Of a stretch of 6,651 nucleotides of DNA, positions 1 to 5,536 are shown in pieces. The notes under the pieces are model-generated. The model saw only the letters and a program-made list of their open reading frames with translations, made no database searches and had not been told where the DNA came from. This DNA is from Planctomycetota bacterium (GTDB taxonomy: Bacteria > Planctomycetota > Planctomycetia > Isosphaerales > Isosphaeraceae), in assembly GCA_021778575.1 (NCBI GenBank), contig JAJYCH010000279.1, forward strand, positions 1-6,651. The letters run 5' to 3'. A program made the position numbers and the translations under genes. Within the stretch, counting starts at the first letter, position 1; each line of letters opens with the position of its first letter.

Positions 1-320
1 GGAAGCTTCTGCTTGGTGGTGACCGGGACGAAACTGTAGTTAGCCGGGTTGGTCAGCGACGAAATATTATAGCCGGCCATGTCTCCCGTGAAGGTGACCT
101 CGACCCGACCGGTCAACGGCTCGAACTGGACGTAAGACACCGTTGGCGGGCTCGAAGGAGTGGCCGGAGCCGGAGCGGGCGGTTGAACCGGAGGCTCATT
201 GAAGATCGGCGGAGCCACCGCGCTGGTTGCGACGGCGGCATTCATAGTCGACAGGAGATTCCTGGTCTCCAGAGCTTCGACTCTCGCGATCGGCGATCGT
301 CGCCGGGGGGTTGAGCGCAT
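1..320 (-). CDS. LEPR-XLL-type secreted/surface protein with Ig-like domain, 5' part only
   Basis: An open frame of 106 codons runs from an ATG at 320 off the left edge without a stop, so the C-terminal part is missing. The N-terminus is arginine-rich (MRSTPRRRSP), followed at residues 13-24 by RVEALETRNLLS. This fits the LExRxLLS (LEPR-XLL) signature found near the start of many planctomycete exported or very large surface proteins. Residues 37-59 form a Pro/Ala-rich linker (PPVQPPAPAPATP at 43-55). From residue 60 the sequence reads like the first strands of an Ig-like or cadherin-like beta-sandwich: VSYVQFEPLTGRVEVTFTGD, then NISSLTNPANYSFVPV. The ATG is supported by an AAAGGG Shine-Dalgarno 7 nt upstream. 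An N-terminal LEPR-type motif suggests export, but the function of the whole protein cannot be told from this fragment. The family call comes from remembered motif knowledge; the frame and motifs are seen directly. Confidence 0.8.
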   Translation of the reverse strand, partial: MRSTPRRRSPIARVEALETRNLLSTMNAAVATSAVAPPIFNEPPVQPPAPAPATPSSPPTVSYVQFEPLTGRVEVTFTGDMAGYNISSLTNPANYSFVPVTTKQKL

Positions 321-327
321 CTTGCGA

Positions 328-333
328 CCCTTT
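328..333 (-). promoter_or_regulatory. Ribosome binding site for the LEPR-XLL protein gene
   Basis: On the minus strand AAAGGG lies 7 nt before the ATG at 320, within an A-run (AAAAAGGG). It fixes the start of the edge gene and supports its reality. No convincing -35/-10 pair was found in the 150 bp between this gene and the end of glgX. Confidence 0.6.
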
Positions 334-470
334 TTCGATAAAACACCGCGAGCCGGCGGAGCACGCGAAACGAGCTCCTCTGTCCCCTTCGATCGGGAAG
401 CGGCGATGCGTAGCTGAGGCGATTTCTCGACCGGGCCATGATTCGCGAATGAGCAATCGTCAGGACCGAT

Positions 471-2579
471 TTATTCGTCGCTGACCAGGATGATCATCGA
501 TCGCGACTCGACCCGATAATCCGTCGCAAACGGTACGATCGGTCCTTCGTCCAGCCCGACCGCGTCGTCGGGAGTTGCCCGCGCGGTATCGACGGTTCGA
601 CGCCAGGTCCGGCCCGATGGTGACCCGGGAATCCGGAAATTCAGCGGCTCCCAGAACGCATTCAGCGCCACGTAAATATCGCGATCAAGACCGGGCCGGT
701 CCCCTCGGCGACCATCGAGAGCGAAGGCAATCGTATGAGCATTCGTCGAGAAATCAGGCTCGCAGGGCTGGGTTCCGTGCCAGACAATATCGGGGGTCTG
801 TCCCCCTTCGGTCGAGAAGAAGGTCGTCCGTCGCAAGACGTGATGGCGTTTTCGAAGGGCGATCATCTGCTTGACGAATCGGAGAAAGTCGCGGTTCTGG
901 TCGACGAGCGACCAGTCGAACCAACTGATCTCGTTATCCTGGCACCAGGCGTTGTTGTTGCCGTTCTGGGTCCGCAAGATCTCGTCGCCGCCGAGGATCA
1001 TCGGAACGCCTTGCGAGATCAGCAAGGTCGCCATCAGGTTCCGCGCCTGGCGGGCTCGAAGCGAGCGAATCGCGGGGTCGTCGGTCGGCCCCTCGGTCCC
1101 ACAGTTCCACGAGAAATTGGCGTCGGAGCCATCGCGGTTGCCTTCGCCGTTCGACTCGTTGTGTTTGGTGTTATAGGAGACCAGGTCGTTGAGTGTGAAT
1201 CCATCATGGCACGTAATAAAGTTGATCGAGTGCAGCGGCCCGCGTCCCTGGTCGAGGTCGTCCGAGCCGCAAAGCCGCTTTGCGAGCGCGGAGGTCATGC
1301 CGGCCTCGCCTTGCCAGAATCGTCGGACGTCGTCGCGATAGCGACCGTTCCAGACCGACCAGCGGTTCCCTCCCGGAAAGTTGGTGACCTGGTAGAGACC
1401 GGCGGCGTCCCACGGTTCGGCGATCATCTTGGTGTCGGCCAGGAGCGCATCCTCGGTGATCTGCTCGATGACCGGGGGCTCGACCAGGACATTCCCGCGC
1501 CGGTCTCGACCAAGGACCGACGCCAGGTCAAACCGAAAGCCATCGACGCCCGACTCGGCCACCGCGTTCCGGAGGCAGGACAGAATCTGCGACCGGACGA
1601 TCGGATGGTTGCTATTCACCGCGTTGCCGCAACCGGCGAAATTAAGGTACTGGCCGTTGTCGTCGAGCATGTAATACATGCTGTTATCGAGACCCCGGAA
1701 ATTGTAGGTGGGACCGCCCTCGCCCCCCTCGGCGGTGTGGTTGAAGACGACGTCCAGGACGATCTCGATTCCGACCTTGTGAAAGGCCGAGACCATCCGG
1801 CGGAACTCTTCGCGAGGTCCGCCGCCCTCCCAGTTGCTGGCGTAGGCTGCTTTGACGGCGGCGTAGGCGATCGTGTTATAGCCCCAGAAATTCCGGTGTT
1901 TTTCTCCGGTGAACGGATTGACGAACGGGCAATCGCTTTCATCAAATTCGTCGATCGGCAACAGTTCGACGGCGGTGATCCCCAGTTCTTTGAGATAGCC
2001 GATCTTCTCGGCCAGACCCGCGAACGTGCCCGGATGGCGGACCCCCGAAGACGCGTGGCAAGTCATCCCCCGGACATGGGCCTCGTAGAGAATCGTGTCT
2101 TCGCGAGGGATTCGCGGATTGAGGTCGTCCATCCGGTCGCCCAGGCTGCGGGTCAACAAACTCCGGCGCGTCGAGCCTTCGGATTGACCCCAGGGGCGAC
2201 CGCACGAGAGCGCCCGACAGGCGGGGTCGAGCAGGACGATCCTCGGGTCGTAGCGGTGCATCGGACCGCGCGGGCCATCGACCCGATAGCCGTAGCAAAA
2301 CTCTTCGGGAAGTCCCAGAATCCGGATGTGCCAGTGATCACCCGTCTTGAAGAATTGCGGGCCAAGCGGGATCTCGGTCTCGATCTCGGGGTTACAAGGC
2401 TCCGACAGAACCAGGCGGACCGAGGTCGCGTGACGGCAGATCAGGACAAAGTTGACCCCGTCTTGCGACCGGCCCGCCCCCAGCGGAAGCGGATGGCCGC
2501 GAGTGACGATCAGCGGGTGTCCCCGGAACTGATAGTGCGGGCCGTCGATGGTTCGCTCGGGGACGATGGTGCTCGACAT
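471..2579 (-). CDS. glgX: Glycogen debranching enzyme GlgX (GH13 isoamylase-type)
   Basis: A 702-residue cytoplasmic GH13 enzyme that hydrolyses alpha-1,6 branch linkages of glycogen or limit dextrins, releasing maltooligosaccharides. The N-terminal CBM48/isoamylase-N beta-sandwich covers about residues 22-125, with GHPLPLGAGRSQDGVNF at 28-44 and YGYRVDGP at 96-103. The (beta/alpha)8 barrel follows from about 160 (ILYEAHVRGMT). All four GH13 signature regions are intact: DVVFNH at 276-281; GFRFDLAS at 347-354 with nucleophile Asp351; IAEPW at 386-390 with acid/base Glu388; and FITCHDG at 454-460 with His458/Asp459. GYNT at 233-236 and the NNNAWCQDNEISWFDW stretch at 541-556 are typical of the GlgX/TreX branch. 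The C-terminal beta domain runs from about 590 to the end. Length is slightly above E. coli GlgX (about 657) and close to TreX-type enzymes. The ATG at 2579 gives a normal N-terminus with a weak AAGG about 11-14 nt upstream. The stop is TAA. TreX/isoamylase naming is the main alternative. Confidence 0.95.
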   Translation of the reverse strand: MSSTIVPERTIDGPHYQFRGHPLIVTRGHPLPLGAGRSQDGVNFVLICRHATSVRLVLSEPCNPEIETEIPLGPQFFKTGDHWHIRILGLPEEFCYGYRVDGPRGPMHRYDPRIVLLDPACRALSCGRPWGQSEGSTRRSLLTRSLGDRMDDLNPRIPREDTILYEAHVRGMTCHASSGVRHPGTFAGLAEKIGYLKELGITAVELLPIDEFDESDCPFVNPFTGEKHRNFWGYNTIAYAAVKAAYASNWEGGGPREEFRRMVSAFHKVGIEIVLDVVFNHTAEGGEGGPTYNFRGLDNSMYYMLDDNGQYLNFAGCGNAVNSNHPIVRSQILSCLRNAVAESGVDGFRFDLASVLGRDRRGNVLVEPPVIEQITEDALLADTKMIAEPWDAAGLYQVTNFPGGNRWSVWNGRYRDDVRRFWQGEAGMTSALAKRLCGSDDLDQGRGPLHSINFITCHDGFTLNDLVSYNTKHNESNGEGNRDGSDANFSWNCGTEGPTDDPAIRSLRARQARNLMATLLISQGVPMILGGDEILRTQNGNNNAWCQDNEISWFDWSLVDQNRDFLRFVKQMIALRKRHHVLRRTTFFSTEGGQTPDIVWHGTQPCEPDFSTNAHTIAFALDGRRGDRPGLDRDIYVALNAFWEPLNFRIPGSPSGRTWRRTVDTARATPDDAVGLDEGPIVPFATDYRVESRSMIILVSDE

Positions 2580-2650
2580 GGATATCCGTGACCTTGAAAA
2601 GCAAGGAAGCGAAGTCAGATCGATTGATCATCATTCGAAGGCGCGTCACG

Positions 2651-2684
2651 CACTCGTTCCCGGAGTGACAGCCGGGAACGAGTG
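2651..2684. repeat. REP-like perfect palindrome (13-bp stem, 8-nt loop)
   Basis: CACTCGTTCCCGG at 2651-2663 is perfectly complementary to CCGGGAACGAGTG at 2672-2684, separated by AGTGACAG. It sits between the end of ndh and the start of glgX. The hairpin could end ndh transcription, but neither strand has a T-run after the stem, so it is not a classical intrinsic terminator. GTTCCCGG/CCGGGAAC-type palindromes resemble dispersed REP elements common in large bacterial genomes, including planctomycetes; that resemblance is from memory. It could also act as a 3' stability hairpin or an operator. Confidence 0.75.
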
Positions 2685-2690
2685 GGTCGA

Positions 2691-2705
2691 TCCGATCCGA
2701 TCCGA
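2691..2705. repeat. Short tandem TCCGA repeat
   Basis: Three head-to-tail copies of TCCGA lie just right of the palindrome, with a partial copy before them. This is a simple repeat in the ndh-glgX spacer. No function is implied, and it may be chance in high-G+C DNA. Confidence 0.35.
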
Positions 2706-2723
2706 ACCAGACTTCCGCCGAGA

Positions 2724-4067
2724 TCACCCTTCGACGGTGACCGGAACCACGTGCGGCCGGGTCGACGGATGCTCCTTCTCAAGCAGATCGTCAACCGGTC
2801 CGGTGATGAGCCGCGAGCCTCGGTCGTGGAACAGGTAGAGCCAGCCCCATTCGAGCATCACGAGAATCCGGTTGCGGAATCCGATCAGGAAGAAGACATG
2901 GATGAAGCACCAGGCCGCCCAGGCGATGAAGCCCGACAGATGGAGCTTGCCGATCTCGCCAATCGCGGCGGCCCGACCGATCGTCGCGAGCGAGCCCTTG
3001 TCGAGGTAGCGGAATGGTTTGGTCGGCTTGTGAGCCAGCCGGGCGAGGATCGTCTTCGCCGCGTACTTCCCTTCCTGCATCGCAGCGGGCGCGACGCCGG
3101 GGACGGGTTTGCCATCGGTCTCGATCGCGGCGAGGTCGCCGACGACGAAGACTTCGGAAGCGTGAGGAATGGTGAGGTCGGGTTCGACCTTGACTCGACC
3201 AGCCCGGTCAAGCGGAACACCGAGGGTCTTGGCCAGTGGTGACCCTTGAACGCCCGCTCCCCAGAGGACCGTTCGGGCCGCGATCGAGCCGTGATCGGTC
3301 ATCACGCCATCCTCGCCGATGCCCGTGACACGCGTTCCAAGGCGGACCTCGACCCCCAGTGTTTCGAGCTGGCTTTTCGCCTTGGCCGAGAGGTCTTCGG
3401 CATAGGCGGGCAAGACCCGTGGCCCGGCCTCGACCAGGATGACTCGCGACCGAGCGGGGTTGAACTTGTGGAACTCGTGGATCAGGTCATGCCGGGCGAT
3501 CTCGGCGAGAGCACCGGCGAGCTCGACGCCCGTCGGACCACCACCGACGACAACGAAGGTCGTCCATTCGCGGCGACGTCGCGGGTCGGTCTCCCGTTCG
3601 GCGGCCTCGTAGGCGAGAAAGACTCGACGACGGATCTCCAGGGCGTCCTCGATCGACTTCAGGCCGGGGGCGTCTTTCTCCCACTCGTCATGACCGAAGT
3701 AGCTATGGGTGGCGCCGGTGGCCAGGATCAGGAAGTCGAAGAGGATCTCGTCATCGGTCAGCTTGAGCTTCTTGCCCGCCACGTCGATCGACTCGACATC
3801 GCCGAGCAGGACCTCGATATTGTCATACGACCGGAGAATCCGGCGGATCGGGCTGGCGATGTTGGCGGGGTTGATCGCTCCGGTGGCGACTTGATAAAGC
3901 AACGGTTGAAAGACGTGATGGTTCCGGCGATCGACCAGGGTCACCTTCACCTTCGTCGAAGCTTTGCCCAGAACCTTCGCAGCCTCGATACCACCGAAAC
4001 CTCCGCCCACGATCACCACATGGGGCCTGACTGCCGGCCCTGCAACTGGATGAGGCTGTGCCGCCAT
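2724..4067 (-). CDS. ndh: Type II NADH dehydrogenase (NDH-2), NAD(P)/FAD-dependent
   Basis: A 447-residue flavoprotein of the NDH-2 family. It would oxidise NADH on the cytoplasmic face of the membrane and reduce quinone without pumping protons. The FAD-binding Rossmann motif is VVIVGGGFGGIEAA at 17-30, followed by NHHVFQPLLYQVATG (49-63), typical of NDH-2. The NAD(H)-binding motif is FVVVGGGPTGVELAG at 171-185. The second FAD contact is EVFVVGDLAAI at 305-315, and APAAMQEGKYAA (326-337) corresponds to the quinone-site region. A hydrophobic stretch at about 379-412, including CFIHVFFLIGFRNRILVMLEW, is the usual C-terminal membrane association segment. The ATG at 4067 is chosen because a GGGAG lies 6 nt upstream and the Rossmann fold starts at residue 17. 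An in-frame ATG at 4217 would add 50 residues that do not resemble the family and overlap the upstream gene. The first 245 nt are also open in the frame of the upstream MBL gene. A related NAD(P)/FAD oxidoreductase with another acceptor is possible. Confidence 0.92.
   Translation of the reverse strand: MAAQPHPVAGPAVRPHVVIVGGGFGGIEAAKVLGKASTKVKVTLVDRRNHHVFQPLLYQVATGAINPANIASPIRRILRSYDNIEVLLGDVESIDVAGKKLKLTDDEILFDFLILATGATHSYFGHDEWEKDAPGLKSIEDALEIRRRVFLAYEAAERETDPRRRREWTTFVVVGGGPTGVELAGALAEIARHDLIHEFHKFNPARSRVILVEAGPRVLPAYAEDLSAKAKSQLETLGVEVRLGTRVTGIGEDGVMTDHGSIAARTVLWGAGVQGSPLAKTLGVPLDRAGRVKVEPDLTIPHASEVFVVGDLAAIETDGKPVPGVAPAAMQEGKYAAKTILARLAHKPTKPFRYLDKGSLATIGRAAAIGEIGKLHLSGFIAWAAWCFIHVFFLIGFRNRILVMLEWGWLYLFHDRGSRLITGPVDDLLEKEHPSTRPHVVPVTVEG
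3823..4067 (-). other. Same-strand overlap of the MBL frame with the 5' end of ndh
   Basis: Both frames are open here in different phases. ndh encodes its FAD-binding fold in this stretch, which is clearly constrained sequence. The MBL frame gives Ser/Arg/Pro-rich residues with no domain resemblance, as expected from out-of-phase reading of high-G+C coding DNA. I treat ndh as the real coding frame and the MBL tail as probably incidental. Confidence 0.6.
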
Positions 4068-5166
4068 CGACGTCTCCCGCCTGCACTTTTGAGTCCGATG
4101 AAACTTTCCTCGAATCAACCATTTTACGAACGATCGACCCCGAACGCGAGTGGGTTGCCCCGTTCCGTGCTCCAACTCCCGACGGCCGCTCGGTCTCGAC
4201 CGACCATTGTGACCCATCGGTCCGGATCAGGATCGTGCCCGCCTGATCGGTCCGCTCGATCGGGATCGCCATCGACTTCAGGAGGGCAAGCGTCTCGGGG
4301 TGAGGGTGGCCGAACTCGTTGCCGGACGCCAGGCTCGCGACCGCCAGCTTGGGGCGAGTCAGCCGCAACCAGGCGCGATCGGTCCCGTTCCGGCTGCCGT
4401 GGTGCGCCAGCTTGAGGACGTCCACCCCTTCGCAAAGCCCGGTCTCGTGACCGATCCACCACCGGCGCTCCGGGCCTTCGGCATCGCCCGAAAAGAGAGC
4501 AGAGAAGCCCCCATACTGGAGACGGATTCCCACGCTGTTGTTGTTCTCGTCCTTCGAGTCCTCGGGAGCTTGCGCGAAGACGGTCAGGGTGATTGACCCC
4601 AGCTCGATCGTCCGTTCCACCGGTCCGGCGCGAATCGCCGTCAGCCCCTCATCCTTCACCTGGCTGATCAAGGCCAGGTAACTGGGAGTGACGTGCGGCG
4701 AGTCGGCATCGAGGAACACCCGAGGGTGGAACTGGCGGATCACCGCCCGCATCCCGCCATAATGGTCAATATGATGGTGGCTGACAACGACCAGGTCGAG
4801 CTGGTCAACCCCTCGATCGCGGAGAAGTTCGACCACCCGGTTCGAAGGGCCGGCGTCGATCAAGGCTCGCTTCCCCTCGGGCGACGTGATCAGCGCCGCA
4901 TCCCCCTGCCCCACGTCGAGGAACTCGATCGTCGCCTCGCCCGAAACCGATTGAGTGACCCGAGGAGTTGAGCGAACCTGAGACCAGAAGACCCCGACGC
5001 AGACCCCGAAAGCGAGCAGCGCCAGTCCCGCCACAAACCAGCGCCGGGGGAATTCGGGCTGACGCCAGGATCGAGCGAATCTGACGGTCGCCAGGTTCAG
5101 CAATTGCCGGATCAGTCGGCGATTCTTCCGTAGCGCCTGCCACGGATCGGGCGGATCACGTCTCAT
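3823..5166 (-). CDS. Membrane-anchored ComEC-like metallo-beta-lactamase-fold hydrolase
   Basis: A 447-codon frame. Residues 1-41 are basic. Residues 42-60 (RWFVAGLALLAFGVCVGVF) form one membrane helix, so the catalytic domain probably faces the periplasm. Residues 78-325 match the MBL domain at the end of ComEC/Rec2: FLDVGQGDA (82-90); the metal motif HHHIDH (130-135: His130, His132, Asp134, His135); NNNSVGIRL (208-216); SGDAE (226-230, Asp228); LAHHGSRNG (253-261, His256); and HPHPE (287-291). The channel-forming competence domain of full ComEC is absent. The family suggests a phosphodiesterase or nuclease, but the substrate is unknown. The ATG overlaps the DUF3006 stop as ATGA, with GGAG upstream, implying translational coupling. 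Oddly, the domain ends near residue 325, yet the frame stays open for about 122 more low-complexity Ser/Arg/Gly-rich residues through an A+T-rich spacer and 245 nt into ndh. The true product may be shorter if the stop was lost by mutation or sequencing error. Confidence 0.85.
   Translation of the reverse strand: MRRDPPDPWQALRKNRRLIRQLLNLATVRFARSWRQPEFPRRWFVAGLALLAFGVCVGVFWSQVRSTPRVTQSVSGEATIEFLDVGQGDAALITSPEGKRALIDAGPSNRVVELLRDRGVDQLDLVVVSHHHIDHYGGMRAVIRQFHPRVFLDADSPHVTPSYLALISQVKDEGLTAIRAGPVERTIELGSITLTVFAQAPEDSKDENNNSVGIRLQYGGFSALFSGDAEGPERRWWIGHETGLCEGVDVLKLAHHGSRNGTDRAWLRLTRPKLAVASLASGNEFGHPHPETLALLKSMAIPIERTDQAGTILIRTDGSQWSVETERPSGVGARNGATHSRSGSIVRKMVDSRKVSSDSKVQAGDVDGGTASSSCRAGSQAPCGDRGRRFRWYRGCEGSGQSFDEGEGDPGRSPEPSRLSTVALSSRHRSDQPRQHRQPDPPDSPVV
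4074..4078 (-). promoter_or_regulatory. Ribosome binding site deciding the ndh start
   Basis: GGGAG on the minus strand, 6 nt before the ATG at 4067. It favours this start over the upstream in-frame ATG at 4217 and shows that ndh can be translated independently of the MBL gene. Confidence 0.65.
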
Positions 5167-5408
5167 AAGGCGATGTCTCCGCCCGGGTCGGTCCGATCGA
5201 GATCGCGTCGTATTTCCTGGGAACGCTGCTGGATTTCCGCCGTCCCGGCCAGGTCACGCTCGATTTCGACCGACAACAATTCTCCTGCCCGAGATCCTTG
5301 CGGGAGCAGGTCGCGGGGGAAGTCGAACGATCGACCGTCCTCGGTCAAAAGGACCGCCAGCTCTTTCCGCAAACCATCGAACCGATCGATCGCCAGCCGG
5401 ATTTTCAT
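5163..5408 (-). CDS. Small DUF3006-like protein
   Basis: An 81-residue protein starting MKIRLAIDRFDGLRKELAVL, followed by TEDGRSFDFPRDLLPQGSRAGELLSVEIERD. This is the compact beta-barrel-like pattern of DUF3006: a VDRFEG-like start, a 'DG..fd.PR..LP.G...Gd.l.v' core and an acidic/basic tail. There is no signal peptide or membrane segment. The ATG at 5408 is chosen because the family pattern starts right there. A GTG at 5522 would add 38 residues of unconvincing sequence. The Shine-Dalgarno is weak. The stop (TGA) overlaps the MBL start by 4 nt. In my knowledge DUF3006 genes often sit next to ComEC-like MBL genes, which fits, but the molecular role is unknown. The residues from about 55 on are charged (EIQQRSQEIRRDLDR) and probably helical. 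Confidence 0.75.
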   Translation of the reverse strand: MKIRLAIDRFDGLRKELAVLLTEDGRSFDFPRDLLPQGSRAGELLSVEIERDLAGTAEIQQRSQEIRRDLDRTDPGGDIAL

Positions 5409-5536
5409 GACTGCGCCGGACTCGTCAGGGTGGACCTGGGACAGGGAGATCACCGATACTCTAACGCGACACGGGGTGGTTCGTCTTCCCGGATCGGAAT
5501 TCCTTCCCCCTGGATCGGGCACCGAGGGTTATCCCC
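5409..5536. promoter_or_regulatory. Divergent intergenic region between the DUF3006 gene and fhcB
   Basis: These 128 bp must hold the start signals for both directions if each gene begins a transcript. The best plus-strand sigma70-like candidate is TGGACC at 5431-5436 and GATACT at 5455-5460, with an 18-nt spacer and 4/6 matches in each box, which is weak evidence. No clear minus-strand promoter or operator palindrome was seen. Confidence 0.3.
5524..5528 (+). promoter_or_regulatory. Ribosome binding site for fhcB
   Basis: GAGGG lies 8 nt before the ATG at 5537. It supports this start, which also gives the expected short leader before the N-terminal cysteine cluster. Confidence 0.6.

Noticed and set aside
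441..450. Palindrome ATTCGCGAAT in the gap between glgX and the left-edge gene.
   Set aside because: Only 10 bp with no spacer or second copy nearby. It could be chance, and no T-run or promoter element is next to it.
196..456. Minus-strand frame of 86 codons overlapping the left-edge gene.
   Set aside because: It is out of phase with the LEPR-XLL protein, whose frame has a good ribosome binding site and recognisable motifs.
735..2591. Long plus-strand open frame (618 codons) opposite glgX.
   Set aside because: It is codon-aligned antisense to glgX. Its stops would need TTA, CTA or TCA codons in glgX, which high-G+C genes rarely use, so a long open antisense frame is expected. Its translation has no recognisable domain, while glgX has every GH13 motif.
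2651..2684. Intrinsic terminator for ndh.
   Set aside because: The stem is strong, but no T-run follows it on either strand, so I list it as a palindromic repeat instead.
2682..3242. Plus-strand open frame (186 codons) opposite the 3' part of ndh.
   Set aside because: It is the antisense shadow of ndh. There is no domain and no ribosome binding site, and its charged composition is typical of such shadows.
4090..4118. Possible ndh promoter in the A+T-rich spacer (TTGATT on the minus strand at 4118-4113).
   Set aside because: The -35-like box has no acceptable -10 at a 16-18 nt spacing (GACTCA is found there). The A+T-rich dip is real, but a promoter is not supported.
3246..4415. Plus-strand open frame (389 codons) opposite ndh and the end of the MBL gene.
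   Set aside because: This is the same codon-aligned antisense effect over ndh. The product is low-complexity Arg/Asp/Gly-rich with no motif.
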